Of a stretch of DNA of 64,000 bases, positions 7,535-16,205 are shown one piece after another. Positions within the stretch are counted from its first letter, which is position 1, and every line of letters starts with the position of its first letter. Made by a program: the position numbers and the translations under genes. The stretch comes from Actinoplanes couchii. Its GTDB lineage: Bacteria; Actinomycetota; Actinomycetes; Mycobacteriales; Micromonosporaceae. The stretch spans positions 1 to 64,000 of the forward strand of contig NZ_BOMG01000033.1 in the NCBI RefSeq assembly GCF_016862075.1. Direction: 5' to 3'. The notes beneath the pieces were generated by a model. The model made no database searches and was not told the DNA's origin. It saw only the letters and a list, made by a program, of their open reading frames with translations.

Positions 7535-8299
7535 CTACTCTGCCACACCCGGAGCCGGGAGGTGTAATCCAGCCTCGGCGATGGCCTTCCGGTCCCACTT
7601 GTCGAGCAGGTCCGGCGGGTACGCGTCGTACATGTCCGGCCGGCGGTCGGCGGTGCGCAGCAGGCTCTGCTCGCGGCGCCAGCGGGCGATCCGGCCGTGG
7701 TCACCGGAACGCAGCACGTCCGGCACCTCACGGCCGCGCCACGCCAGCGGCTTGGTGTAGACCGGGGCCTCCAGCAGGCCGGCCGCGTGCGACTCCTCGG
7801 TGAGCGAGTCGGCGTTGCCGAGCACGCCGGGCAGCAGCCGGGTGATCGCTTCCATGATCACGATGACCGCGACCTCGCCGCCGAACAGCACGTAGTCGCC
7901 GAGGGACACCTCACGCACCGGCATCCGGTCCCGGGCCTCGTCGATCACCCGCTGGTCGATGCCCTCGTACCGCCCGCAGGCGAAGACCAGGTGGTCCAGG
8001 CCGGCGAGCTGCTGGGCGTCGGCCTGGGTGAAGGGCTTCCCGACCGGCGACGGTACGACGAGAGTCGCCCCGTCCGACACCACGGCGTCCAGTGCCTGAC
8101 CCCAGGGCTCGGGGCGCATCACCATGCCGGGGCCACCGCCGTACGGGGAATCGTCCACGGTCCGGTGCACGTCGGAGGTCCACGTCCGCAGATCGTGCAC
8201 GGTCAGGTCGAGTGTCCCGGTGGTCCGCGCCTTGCCGATCAGCGAGAGATCGAGCGGCGCGAAGTAGTCCGGGAAGATCGAGACGATGTCGACCTTCAC
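7535..8299 (-). CDS. trmD: tRNA (guanine-N1-)-methyltransferase
   Basis: This SAM-dependent SPOUT-class enzyme methylates G37 of tRNAs that read CNN codons, preventing +1 frameshifting. It has 254 residues and starts '[13 protein letters not shown]'. The trefoil-knot SAM site is seen in '[15 protein letters not shown]' and '[14 protein letters not shown]', and '[14 protein letters not shown]' precedes it. The GTG start overlaps the rimM stop (GTGA), showing translational coupling. The C-terminal helical domain is present and the length is normal. Confidence 0.96.
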   Translation of the reverse strand: MKVDIVSIFPDYFAPLDLSLIGKARTTGTLDLTVHDLRTWTSDVHRTVDDSPYGGGPGMVMRPEPWGQALDAVVSDGATLVVPSPVGKPFTQADAQQLAGLDHLVFACGRYEGIDQRVIDEARDRMPVREVSLGDYVLFGGEVAVIVIMEAITRLLPGVLGNADSLTEESHAAGLLEAPVYTKPLAWRGREVPDVLRSGDHGRIARWRREQSLLRTADRRPDMYDAYPPDLLDKWDRKAIAEAGLHLPAPGVAE

Positions 8300-8865
8300 A
8301 GATCCAGGAGGCCTTCCGGGAGATCCACCACGATGCGGCCGCCCGGGACGTCCACGGTCGGGACCATCGCGGTGACGAACGGGATCAGGGCCGTCCCGCC
8401 GCCCTTCTTGGCGAGCACGATCAGGTCCGAGGCGGGCGCGTGATCGATGCGCTGCACGGTGCCGTGCTCCACGCCGTCCACGGACTCCACCCGCAACCCG
8501 ACGAGCTGATGGTCGTGGAATTCCTCGGGGTCCTCCGGCGGCGCCACCCCGGCGCTGTCCACCTGGAGGAACACGCCCTTCAACGCCTCGGCGACGTTGC
8601 GGTCGTGGATGCCCTCGAAGACGGCGATGCCGCGGCCCTGATGCCAGCGGATCGACTCGAGGGTGAGCTGTTGAGGCACCTCGAAGCGAGCACCGGAGGC
8701 GGGCGCGGCCGCCGGGCCGGCGCTCACCCGGCGGTCCCGGGGGACCTCCGTGATGAACACCGAACCGGCGGTGAAGCGTTCCTCGGGCTCGTCGGTCCGC
8801 ACGACCACCGAGACCTCGCCCCGGATGCCGTGCGGTTTACCGATCTGGCCGACGACTAGCAGCAT
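8296..8865 (-). CDS. rimM: Ribosome maturation factor RimM
   Basis: A 189-residue 16S rRNA-processing and 30S-maturation factor that binds ribosomal protein S19. It opens with '[18 protein letters not shown]', the RimM N-terminal barrel signature, and has the C-terminal PRC-barrel segment with '[14 protein letters not shown]' and '[18 protein letters not shown]'. A 10-15-residue Ala/Pro-rich loop near residue 50 is a lineage insertion. It follows the KH gene by 3 nt and is coupled to trmD. Confidence 0.95.
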   Translation of the reverse strand: MLLVVGQIGKPHGIRGEVSVVVRTDEPEERFTAGSVFITEVPRDRRVSAGPAAAPASGARFEVPQQLTLESIRWHQGRGIAVFEGIHDRNVAEALKGVFLQVDSAGVAPPEDPEEFHDHQLVGLRVESVDGVEHGTVQRIDHAPASDLIVLAKKGGGTALIPFVTAMVPTVDVPGGRIVVDLPEGLLDL

Positions 8866-8868
8866 CGA

Positions 8869-9126
8869 TCAGTACGCGTCGACGATGTCGACCCGGATGC
8901 CACGACCGCCGATCGACCCGATCACCTGACGCAGGGCCTTGGCAGTCCGCCCGCCACGCCCGATGACCGTTCCCAGGTCGTCGGGGTGCACGCGGACCTC
9001 GAGCCGCTTGCCGCGGCGCGAGTCGACCAGACGAACCCGGACGTCGTCCGGGCTGTCGACGATGCCCTTGACGAGGTGCTCCAGCGCGGGCCGGAGCGCC
9101 CCGTCAGCTCGCGTCGGCGCCGGCAC
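8869..9126 (-). CDS. KH-domain RNA-binding protein (KhpA/YlqC family)
   Basis: A small protein of about 85 residues with one KH domain: '[19 protein letters not shown]' then the GxxG loop '[18 protein letters not shown]'. Members bind RNA, and KhpA with KhpB acts in cell-envelope and translation control; the role here is inferred from family. No ATG is available. I take a GTG that overlaps the rpsP 3' end by 23 nt, just upstream of the conserved '[10 protein letters not shown]'. A slightly later start cannot be excluded. Its place between rpsP and rimM is a conserved actinobacterial arrangement (the Rv2908c position). Confidence 0.88.
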   Translation of the reverse strand: MPAPTRADGALRPALEHLVKGIVDSPDDVRVRLVDSRRGKRLEVRVHPDDLGTVIGRGGRTAKALRQVIGSIGGRGIRVDIVDAY

Positions 9127-9547
9127 CGGCCGGGTCCTCAGCGGTCTCAGCCTTGGCCTCGTCGGCCTTCGCCTCGGTCTTGGCCTTGTCCTTCTTCGGC
9201 GTGGCAGCCGGCTTGGTCTCGGCCTCGGCCTCGACGGGCGCCTCGGGCTTGACCTTGGGCTCCGCGACCAGGAGGGGCGGCGGGGCCGGCAGGCCCTTGA
9301 ACTGCTGCCAGTCACCGGTCTTCTCGAGGATGCGCTGCACGGCCTCGCTCGGCTGCGCGCCGACCGAGAGCCAGTACTGCACACGCTCGGACTTCACCTG
9401 GATGACCGAGGGGTGTTCCTTCGGCTGGTAGATGCCGACGTACTCGATGGCGCGACCGTCGCGCTTGGTGCGCGAGTCGGCGACGACGATGCGGTACTGC
9501 GGGTTGCGGATCTTGCCCATCCGCAGGAGCCGGATCTTAACGGCCAC
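9104..9547 (-). CDS. rpsP: 30S ribosomal protein S16 with Lys/Ala-rich extension
   Basis: Ribosomal protein S16 of the 30S body, the first gene of its operon. The GTG start gives '[20 protein letters not shown]', followed by '[11 protein letters not shown]' and '[13 protein letters not shown]'. The core is about 85 residues; the remaining ~60 are a Lys/Glu/Ala-rich, low-complexity tail like those of other actinobacterial S16 proteins. The 174-nt region upstream, before the DUF402 gene, should hold the operon promoter; I could not pick a convincing -35/-10 pair. Confidence 0.95.
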   Translation of the reverse strand: MAVKIRLLRMGKIRNPQYRIVVADSRTKRDGRAIEYVGIYQPKEHPSVIQVKSERVQYWLSVGAQPSEAVQRILEKTGDWQQFKGLPAPPPLLVAEPKVKPEAPVEAEAETKPAATPKKDKAKTEAKADEAKAETAEDPAGAGADAS

Positions 9548-9721
9548 GGTGTATTCGCTCCTGGTAAGTACGTGGGTGAAGCCGACCGGAACCCACGTGG
9601 GGATTGCGGGGACCGAAGCCTCGTGGATTGGCGTCACGATCAGGGGTTAGAGGGCGCCTGTCGCATGCCGGATACCAACGAGCCATTCTGCCAGACGACC
9701 GGCGGTAACGACCAACCGACC

Positions 9722-10375
9722 CTAGGAACGGGCCACGACCGGCCGGTCCCAGCCCTCCGGCAGCTCCGTGGGGGTCTCCCAGGACGGGTCCGGGCGGAAA
9801 TCACACCAGGTGCCGTCGAACGGGAACTCCCCCGCCTCGATCCGCTTGATCACCCGGCGGCCCTCGGCCCACACCGCCGCCTCGTCCGGCACCCAGTACA
9901 GCTCCGGGAAGGCCAGCCGCTCGGCGAATTCGTCCTCGTCCTTCCAGACCCAGGTCCGGTCGGCACGGGCGACGATGTCCAGATCCTGGTCGATCACGTC
10001 GATCCCGGCGGCGGCGCCGTCGTCCCAGCGGACCGAGGCCTCCTCCAGGTTGACGTAGTACCCGGTGAACGAGCCCTCGTCGTCCCGGAAGAACCAGACC
10101 GAATGGTTCTCCCCCGGCGGGAAGAACCGCAGCACCCCCGGGCCGTTCCACTGCGCGAACCGGGGCTCGCGGTCGGCGGCCATCCAGCCGTCGAACGGGA
10201 AGTCCCGCGGACCACGGCCGTCCAGCGACCGCTCCACCGCGATCACCGAGCCGCGGGCCACCCAGATGAGCAGCCCGCGCTCGTCGTCCGAGATCACCCG
10301 GCCGGGGTGCACAAAGGCGATCCGGCCGTGATGCGTGTCGCGGTGCAGGACCAGACGACCCGGTTCAAAACCCAT
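9722..10375 (-). CDS. DUF402 domain protein (FomD-like phosphohydrolase family)
   Basis: A 217-residue protein of the DUF402/FomD superfamily, in which characterised members hydrolyse nucleoside di- or triphosphates or cytidylyl compounds with divalent metal. The family core is visible as 'TGYYVNLEEASVRWDD' and 'DQDLDIVARADRTWVWKDED', whose acidic residues are the likely metal ligands. It lies between the rpsP operon and proS with a 3-nt gap to proS, which reads in the same direction upstream. No membrane segments. The specific substrate is unknown. Confidence 0.75.
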   Translation of the reverse strand: MGFEPGRLVLHRDTHHGRIAFVHPGRVISDDERGLLIWVARGSVIAVERSLDGRGPRDFPFDGWMAADREPRFAQWNGPGVLRFFPPGENHSVWFFRDDEGSFTGYYVNLEEASVRWDDGAAAGIDVIDQDLDIVARADRTWVWKDEDEFAERLAFPELYWVPDEAAVWAEGRRVIKRIEAGEFPFDGTWCDFRPDPSWETPTELPEGWDRPVVARS

Positions 10376-10378
10376 TTC

Positions 10379-11785
10379 TCAGTACGAACGACCGACGTAC
10401 GCGATCAGGTCCGTCTCCTCGTCCGACTCCGGCATCGAACCGTCCGGCCGGGTGAGGCAGCGGACCGTCACGGCCTTGCCGTTGGCCTCCTTCTCACCGG
10501 CCTCGCCGACCGCGGACCACGGCACCCGGGCCCAGCCGGTCTGCGCGGCCTCGATCGCCTCGCCGAGCGTCTTCACGTCGACGGTGCGCTCCTCGCGGAA
10601 CGCCAGCGCGTCGTCGTACAGCCGCTGCTGGTCGGCCTTGAGCGCGGCCACCACCGCGTTCGCCACCTCGGCCAGCGCGATCGGCGACTTGGAGCCGTCG
10701 ATCCGGCGGGCCACCACGGCGTTGCCGTTGGCCAGGTCACGCGGGCCGACCTCGACCCGGATCGGGATGCCCTGCAGCTCGGCGTCGACGGCGCGACGGC
10801 CGAAGGGGATGTCGGCACGGTCGTCCAGCTTCACCCGTACACCAGCGGCTTTGAGGTCGTCGCGCAGCTGGGTCGCGGCCTCGGTGACGCCCTCGCCGGC
10901 CTTGACCACCATGATCTGGACCTGGATCGGCGCCAGGCGCGGCGGCAGCCGCAGGCCGTTGTCGTCGCCGTGCACCATGATCAGGCCGCCGACCATCCGG
11001 GTCGAGGTGCCCCACGACGTGGTCCAGGCGTGCTCGACGGTGCGCTCCGCCGACGAGTAGCTGATGTCGAAGGCCTTCGCGAAGTTCTGGCCCAGCTCGT
11101 GCGAGGTGCCCATCTGCAGCGCCTTGCCGTCGCCCATCATGGCCTCGACGGTCATCGTGTTGGTGGCGCCGGCGAACCGCTCGCCCCGGGTCTTGCGGCC
11201 GGGGACGACCGGGATGGCCAGCAGGTCGGTCATGAACTGCTCGTACACGTTCTTGTGCACGTCGCGCGCGTGCTCCCGGGCGTCGGCCTCGGTGGCGTGC
11301 GCGGTGTGCCCCTCCTGCCAGAGGAACTCGGTGGTTCGCAGGAAGGTCCGCGGGCGCAGCTCCCAGCGGACCACGTTGGCCCACTGGTTGAGGAGCAGAG
11401 GGAGATCCCGGTACGAGTCGACCCACTTGGCCATGAACTCGCCGATCACGGTCTCACTGGTGGGCCGGACCACCAGCGGCTCGGCGAGCTGCTTGCCACC
11501 GGCGTGGGTGACCACGGCGAGCTCCGGGGAGAAGCCCTCCACGTGGTCGGCCTCGCGGCGCAGGTAGCTCTCCGGGATGAACATCGGGAAGTAGGCGTTC
11601 TGCACGCCCAGCTCCTTGATGCGCAGGTCCATGTCGGCCTGCATGCGCTCCCAGATGGCCCAGCCGACCGGCCGGATCACCATCGTGCCGCGCACCGGGC
11701 CGTTGTCGGCGAGTTGCGCCTTGGCGATGAGGTCCTGGTACCAGCGGGGGAAGTCCTCCGCACGGGGAGTGAGCACGCGAGCCAT
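10379..11785 (-). CDS. proS: Prolyl-tRNA synthetase, archaeal/eukaryotic-like class 3
   Basis: This class II enzyme charges tRNA-Pro. It has 468 residues and lacks the ~180-residue editing insertion of ordinary bacterial ProS. The motifs match the short archaeal/eukaryotic-like type: motif 1 near 'PVRGTMVIRPVGWAIWERM', motif 2 'LRTTEFLWQEGHTAHAT', the HisRS-like anticodon-binding domain after about residue 280, and a C-terminal zinc-binding-like domain ending in Tyr. The ATG giving MARVLTPRAEDFPRWYQD is chosen; upstream frame is intergenic. The 83 nt to the divergent sigma-factor gene must hold both promoters. Confidence 0.95.
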   Translation of the reverse strand: MARVLTPRAEDFPRWYQDLIAKAQLADNGPVRGTMVIRPVGWAIWERMQADMDLRIKELGVQNAYFPMFIPESYLRREADHVEGFSPELAVVTHAGGKQLAEPLVVRPTSETVIGEFMAKWVDSYRDLPLLLNQWANVVRWELRPRTFLRTTEFLWQEGHTAHATEADAREHARDVHKNVYEQFMTDLLAIPVVPGRKTRGERFAGATNTMTVEAMMGDGKALQMGTSHELGQNFAKAFDISYSSAERTVEHAWTTSWGTSTRMVGGLIMVHGDDNGLRLPPRLAPIQVQIMVVKAGEGVTEAATQLRDDLKAAGVRVKLDDRADIPFGRRAVDAELQGIPIRVEVGPRDLANGNAVVARRIDGSKSPIALAEVANAVVAALKADQQRLYDDALAFREERTVDVKTLGEAIEAAQTGWARVPWSAVGEAGEKEANGKAVTVRCLTRPDGSMPESDEETDLIAYVGRSY

Positions 11786-11868
11786 GAGGAAGCATCGTAG
11801 TCGCGTCCGTTCCGCAACCGGGCGGGTGGGCATCCCGTGTTCCTCAACGGAGAAGGACGGGGTGGGAG

Positions 11869-12396
11869 ATGGACTTCGATGACTTCTACCGGGACACGTC
11901 CCGGCGGCTGTTGAGATACGCGTACGGCCTGACCGGTGACGCCGCCGAGGCGCAGGACCTGGTGCAGGAGGCGTACGCCCGGGCATGGCAGCGCTGGAAG
12001 CGGCTGGCCGGGTACGACGACCCGGAGGCGTGGCTGCGCCTGGTGGTGAACCGGCTGTCCGCGGACCGCTGGCGCCGGATCGGCATCCGCCGGGCCCGGG
12101 CCGCCGCCGAACCCCCGATACCGCCGGTGGACCCGCCGTCGGAGGACGTGGTCCTGCTGGTCCGGGCCATGCGTGAACTGCCGGACCGGCACCGGCGCGC
12201 GCTCGCCCTGCACTACCTGCTGGACCGGTCGATCGCCGAGATCGCCGAGGAGACCGGCAGCTCCCAGAACACCGTCAAGTCCTGGCTGTCCCGGGGCCGG
12301 GCCGCGCTGGCCGCCGCCCTGGCCTCCGAGGAGCGCAGAGAGAACGCTTCCGAGGAGCGTAGAGAGAACACGGAAGGAGCCCACCGTGTCCGCTGA
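11869..12396 (+). CDS. ECF RNA polymerase sigma factor (SigE-like family)
   Basis: A 175-residue ECF sigma-70 factor. Region 2 includes 'EAQDLVQEAYARAWQRW' and region 4 has the helix-turn-helix 'SIAEIAEETGSSQNTVKSWL'. It directs RNA polymerase to a dedicated promoter set, not identifiable here. The C-terminus is a short duplicated Ser-Glu-Arg-Asn segment encoded by a 24-nt repeat. The stop lies inside the start region of the next gene (11-nt overlap), the coupling expected of a sigma factor and its regulator. Divergent from proS. Confidence 0.9.
   Translation: MDFDDFYRDTSRRLLRYAYGLTGDAAEAQDLVQEAYARAWQRWKRLAGYDDPEAWLRLVVNRLSADRWRRIGIRRARAAAEPPIPPVDPPSEDVVLLVRAMRELPDRHRRALALHYLLDRSIAEIAEETGSSQNTVKSWLSRGRAALAAALASEERRENASEERRENTEGAHRVR
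12325..12372. repeat. 24-nt tandem duplication at the sigma gene 3' end
   Basis: Two consecutive 24-nt copies, nearly identical over their first 21 nt (tccgaggagcgNagagagaac), encode a repeated SEERREN segment just before the sigma stop codon and the overlapping start of the next gene. Confidence 0.8.
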
Positions 12397-13792
12397 CCTG
12401 GATGAACTGTTCACCGCGCTGGGCCGGCAGGCCGACACGATCCCGCTGGCCGGCGCCGAACCCGCCCGGGAACGCGGCCGGCGGCGCCGCAATCGCAACC
12501 GGGCGGTGCTGGCCGCCGCCGCGGTGCTGCTGATCCTCGCCGGCACCGGCCTGGTGGTGAACCGGGAGCAGCGGGCCGAGCCGATTCTGCCGGCCACCTC
12601 GCCGGCCCGGATCCGGGGTCTCGCGCCGGTCGGCGAGCCGTTCCGGATCGCCGACGGCCGGGCCTGGAGCGGGGCGCGGATCTCCGGGAACCGGGTGATC
12701 GGCTTCTCCGTCGACGCCGAGGGCCGGCACGTGACCGCCGCGCGGGACGTCACCACCGGGAAGACCCTCTGGACGCTCAGCGATCTCGCCGGGCCGGACC
12801 GGGGCTTCTACCGCGGGGTGGCGACCACCCCGGATTCGGTGATCCTCCTGCTGGAGAAGGAGGCGGAGGGCGAACGGGCCCTGGAGTTCCACGATCCCCG
12901 GACCGGTGCGCGGCGCTGGGAACTGCCGCACACCATCGATGACCAGCTGGTGCTGCACACGGAGGTGCTGGCCCGGCTGGTCGGCGCGACCGGCACGATC
13001 GAGGGATACGACCTGATCACCGGGAAGCGGCTGTGGTCGGCGCCGGCGACGGGCAACCGGCTGATGACCGGGATGCGGGCCGCCGGGGATCCGGACGAGG
13101 CCGGTGGGCTCTTCCATCCGTCGAGCGAGAAGGTCTACCCGGTCACCGACGACCGGCTGATCCTGGCGTCGGCCGGCGGCCGGATCGAGACCCGGGACAT
13201 CCGCACCGGCAAGATCCTGGCGGTCAACCGGGGACGAGCGGGGATCCAGGACCTTTCGGCGTACGAGGGACGGGCCTACGTGACCGAGCCGGACGGCGTG
13301 GGAAGCCCGGCGGGCACCCTCTACCGTCCACCGGCGCCGTGGTCCGTGACCAGGAGTTTCGGCTGCGGGACCGACCGGCTCTGCGTCTACGAGGAGAACG
13401 GCGCCGCGGCCCGGCTCACCCTTCTGGCCCAGCCGGACGGGACGGTGCTCCGGACCACCGGGGCGGTGCCGCTGATCGGGTTCAACGCGACCCGGCTCGG
13501 CCACGTCTTCACCAGCGGCGGCGGCGACAAGGGCACCGCCCTCTACGACGAGTCCGGCGAGGCCCGTTACTCCGACAACGGCATCGGCGGTTTTGTCGAC
13601 GACGGCAACGCGCTCACCCTGACCCGGGACGCCGGGGACGGCCGGTTCACCGCCCGCGGCGTCTCCAACATCGACTTCCGGTCGGTGAAGCTGGGCACCA
13701 TGCCGGAGATCTCCGGCCGCTGCGACTGGAACACCGACCTCCTCACCTGCCCGGCCGGGGCGGAGGTGCTGATCTGGCGGTTCACCCGATGA
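12386..13792 (+). CDS. Membrane-anchored PQQ-type beta-propeller protein, putative sigma-factor regulator
   Basis: A 468-residue protein. A short cytoplasmic N-terminus 'MSADLDELFTALGRQAD' leads to a basic stretch 'RERGRRRRNRNR', one membrane helix (about 39-58) and a large extracytoplasmic domain with recurrent blade motifs such as 'GKTLWTL', 'GARRWELP' and 'GKRLWSAP', as in PQQ-like propellers. The GTG start overlaps the sigma gene by 11 nt and has GGAG upstream. By position and topology it is the likely anti-sigma factor or sensor, but I see no ZAS zinc motif (HxxxCxxC), so the regulatory role is inference. Its end overlaps the convergent amidohydrolase by 11 nt. Confidence 0.72.
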   Translation: MSADLDELFTALGRQADTIPLAGAEPARERGRRRRNRNRAVLAAAAVLLILAGTGLVVNREQRAEPILPATSPARIRGLAPVGEPFRIADGRAWSGARISGNRVIGFSVDAEGRHVTAARDVTTGKTLWTLSDLAGPDRGFYRGVATTPDSVILLLEKEAEGERALEFHDPRTGARRWELPHTIDDQLVLHTEVLARLVGATGTIEGYDLITGKRLWSAPATGNRLMTGMRAAGDPDEAGGLFHPSSEKVYPVTDDRLILASAGGRIETRDIRTGKILAVNRGRAGIQDLSAYEGRAYVTEPDGVGSPAGTLYRPPAPWSVTRSFGCGTDRLCVYEENGAAARLTLLAQPDGTVLRTTGAVPLIGFNATRLGHVFTSGGGDKGTALYDESGEARYSDNGIGGFVDDGNALTLTRDAGDGRFTARGVSNIDFRSVKLGTMPEISGRCDWNTDLLTCPAGAEVLIWRFTR

Positions 13793-14858
13793 CGCGCCCC
13801 TTGAGGACGATGCGGCTCGGTGCGCGGACCACCCGCAGGTCCGCGCGTGGATCGGTCTCGTAGACCACCAGATCGGCCAGGCCGCCCTCGACCAGGCCCG
13901 GGAGACCCAGCCACTCCCGGGCCCGCCAGGAGCCCGCGGCCAGCACATCCGTCGCCGGGATCCCGGCCTCGTGCAGGTAGAGCATCTCCTCGGCGGCCAG
14001 GCCGTGCCGGATGCCGCCGCCGGCGTCGGTGCCCACGTAGATCGGCACCCCGGCCTCGTGGGCGGCCAGCACCACCGAGGGGAACCTGTCCCGCAGGGCG
14101 ATCATGTGGTCGGCGTAGGCGTCGAACTTGCCCCGCGCGCTGTCCGCGATCTTCCCGAACGTCCTGATGTTGATCATCGTGGGGACCAGGGCGGTCCCCC
14201 GGCGGGCCATCTCGTCGACCAGATCCGTGGTCAGGCCGGTGCCGTGCTCCACCGAGTCGACGCCGGCCCGCACCATGATCTCCACACCCTCCTCGGAGAA
14301 GGTGTGCACCGCCGCCCGGGCCCCGGCCGCGTGCGCCGCCTCCACCGCCGCGGTCATCGTCGCCGCGTCCCAGCTGGGCGCCAGATCGCCGACACTCCGG
14401 TCGATCCAGTCGCCGACCAGTTTCACCCAGCCGGTGCCCGCTTTCGCCTGCTCGGTCACCGCCGCGGCGACCTCGGCGCCGGCCACCTCCACGCCGATGT
14501 CGCGCAGATAGCGCCTCGGCGCGGCCACGTGCCGCCCGGCCCGGACCAGGCGGGGCACATCCGGTTCGTCATCCAGCTCCGGGTACGGGAACGGGGAGCC
14601 GGCGTCCCGGATCGCCAGCACACCCGCGTCCCGATCCTGCACGGCCAGCTCCCGCGCCTGGCCGACGCTCTCGATCGGTTTCGCCCCGAACGCGATCCCC
14701 AGGTGACAGTGCGCGTCGACCAGCCCCGGCAGCACGAACCCGCCGTCACTGATCGTCTCGGCACCGCTCACCGGCTCGAAGGTGACCCGGTCCCCCACCA
14801 GCCACAGGTCCCGGACCTCACCGTCCGGCAGAACCGTCCCGCGCACATGAAACGCCAT
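13782..14858 (-). CDS. Amidohydrolase family protein (imidazolonepropionase-like)
   Basis: A 358-residue metal-dependent hydrolase of the amidohydrolase superfamily. Metal-site motifs in order are 'VDAHCHLG' (HxH), a Lys in 'GWVKLVGDW', His in 'AAVHTFSEEG', His in 'SVEHGTG' and Asp in 'VGTDAGGG'. The arrangement resembles imidazolonepropionase or prolidase-type (M38-related) enzymes; the substrate is unknown. An amidohydrolase just beyond ffh is also found in M. tuberculosis (Rv2915c), so this is a conserved neighbour. The 3' end overlaps the convergent propeller gene by 11 nt. Confidence 0.82.
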   Translation of the reverse strand: MAFHVRGTVLPDGEVRDLWLVGDRVTFEPVSGAETISDGGFVLPGLVDAHCHLGIAFGAKPIESVGQARELAVQDRDAGVLAIRDAGSPFPYPELDDEPDVPRLVRAGRHVAAPRRYLRDIGVEVAGAEVAAAVTEQAKAGTGWVKLVGDWIDRSVGDLAPSWDAATMTAAVEAAHAAGARAAVHTFSEEGVEIMVRAGVDSVEHGTGLTTDLVDEMARRGTALVPTMINIRTFGKIADSARGKFDAYADHMIALRDRFPSVVLAAHEAGVPIYVGTDAGGGIRHGLAAEEMLYLHEAGIPATDVLAAGSWRAREWLGLPGLVEGGLADLVVYETDPRADLRVVRAPSRIVLKGRVIG

Positions 14859-14882
14859 GCATCAGTACTACCGGATGTCCGG

Positions 14883-15491
14883 TCACCGATCACGCCTGGC
14901 CCGCTCGAGACGATCTCGCCGGTCGGTCCACGCCGACGGGTCGAGCGTGATCTTCCAGGGCTCCTCGATCGTCAGCGGCTCGTCGGTGTGCACGGTCTGC
15001 CGATACTGCCCGTCCGGGCCGAGCACGAACCCGGTCAGACTCACCCGCTCAGCGAGGGGGTCGATCACCCAGTACCGGGAGATCCGGGCGGTCGCGTAGA
15101 CCTTCCGCTTGTCCTTCCGGTCGACCGACTTGGAGGACGGCGAGATGATCTCGAAGGCGAAGAGCACGTCGGTCACGAGCACGGGGCTGACCCCGGCGCC
15201 TTCGTCGAAGATGGCCACCACATCGGGTCGCCGCTCGTTGTGCGAATCGAGCATCACCGACTGATCGGTGCTGATGATGACGCCCGGTGGCTGGTTGACC
15301 TCGCACGCGGTCGCGACACGTTGGCCGATCCAGTTATGCAGGGGCATCGCAGAGGGGGACAAGACGAGCCTTCCGTCGATCAACTCATAGTGAAGATCCT
15401 CAGGAAGGTGGGCCACGTCGTCGACGGTCAGATCACGCCGCTTCAGCAGATCGGCAAGGTCAGGGGTGGCAAACGTCAATGCAGCGGTCAT
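14883..15491 (-). CDS. Uma2-family putative endonuclease (DUF820), intact
   Basis: A 202-residue protein of the Uma2/DUF820 family, restriction-endonuclease-like fold. The PD-(D/E)xK elements are all visible: 'RRPDVVAIFDEGA' with Asp, 'FAFEIISPSSKSVDRKDK' with Glu and Lys, and the family end-motif 'RYWVIDPLAE'. These proteins are numerous in actinobacteria and cyanobacteria; their cellular role is unsettled. I start at the ATG giving MTAALTFATPDL because it is preceded by gaggagg at ideal spacing; an in-frame ATG 30 nt upstream lacks such a site. It follows a second family member on the same strand. Confidence 0.8.
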   Translation of the reverse strand: MTAALTFATPDLADLLKRRDLTVDDVAHLPEDLHYELIDGRLVLSPSAMPLHNWIGQRVATACEVNQPPGVIISTDQSVMLDSHNERRPDVVAIFDEGAGVSPVLVTDVLFAFEIISPSSKSVDRKDKRKVYATARISRYWVIDPLAERVSLTGFVLGPDGQYRQTVHTDEPLTIEEPWKITLDPSAWTDRRDRLERARRDR

Positions 15492-15615
15492 GGTTTCCTC
15501 CTCGAAGGGATCGCCGTTCATGATATTTGCTCCATACCTAGTTAGTACAAGTCAGGTAGTCCCGTATCACCTGGACGTGTGCCGGCAGTTTCAGCTTACC
15601 GACCACAGCTGACAT

Positions 15616-16149
15616 TCAGGACCACCTGTCGAACTCGCGGACCGCCGGCCACCGGGTCGCCATCGCGGGCAGATCGAGCGTCACCGGGTACGGGACGTCG
15701 GTGGTGAAGACGCCCCGGGCGCTCGCCTCCAGGACGTAACCCTCCTCGTCGGGGGTGCCGAAGACGGTCAGGGCCAGCTCGTGCCAGCCCATCGGCTCGA
15801 CCACCCAGTACCGGGGCACGCCGAGCGCGGCCAGCAGGCGGATCCGGGTGTGCAGGTCGATGAAGGTCCACTCCGGCTGGGCCACATCGGCCACCAGCAC
15901 CGGGCCGGCCTCTCCCAGCACCGTGACGGTCGGCGGGGCGGGCAGCAGCGGCGCCCGCGGGACCACCCGCAGCGCCGGTGGGCAGTCCACTTTGAGGGCG
16001 CCCATCACGGCGACACCGGCCAGGCTCGCCAGCGGGGCCCGATCCCGCAGTTCGACGGTCCCGTCGGTCAACTCGTAGCGGAAACCGGCCGGCAGGATCG
16101 CCATGTCGTCAACGGTCCAGCGGCCCTGAGCGGGCAGAACAAAAGTCAT
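15616..16149 (-). CDS. Uma2-family protein with degenerate active site
   Basis: A 177-residue relative of the adjacent Uma2 protein. It keeps the family frame ('GFRYELTDGTVEL', 'GVPRYWVVEPMGW'), but the segment that should hold the catalytic Glu-x-Lys reads 'VADVAQPEWTFIDLHTRIRL'. The Ser-Pro-Ser turn and the Lys are both missing, so it is probably not a nuclease. The start ATG is embedded in an inverted repeat shared with the ffh downstream region. It may act as a binding partner or decoy of the intact neighbour, or simply be decaying. Confidence 0.7.
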   Translation of the reverse strand: MTFVLPAQGRWTVDDMAILPAGFRYELTDGTVELRDRAPLASLAGVAVMGALKVDCPPALRVVPRAPLLPAPPTVTVLGEAGPVLVADVAQPEWTFIDLHTRIRLLAALGVPRYWVVEPMGWHELALTVFGTPDEEGYVLEASARGVFTTDVPYPVTLDLPAMATRWPAVREFDRWS

Positions 16150-16180
16150 GGAGCAGTAGTCGCGGGCCTACTGCCCCATG
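16147..16180 (-). terminator. Stem-loop between ffh and the Uma2 gene, covering its start codon
   Basis: A 13-nt inverted repeat with one mismatch (catggagcagtag / ctactgccccatg) and an 8-nt loop starts about 25 nt after the ffh stop. Its distal arm includes the CAT that is the Uma2 ATG. It could terminate ffh transcription, occlude the Uma2 start in read-through mRNA, or act as an operator. Confidence 0.5.
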
Positions 16181-16205
16181 ACGTCACACCTGCGGGTGAA
16201 TTCGA

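Noticed and set aside
8939..11800. A 953-codon plus-strand frame over rpsP, DUF402 and proS
   Set aside because: Antisense shadow of three well-supported genes with no ribosome-binding site or domain.
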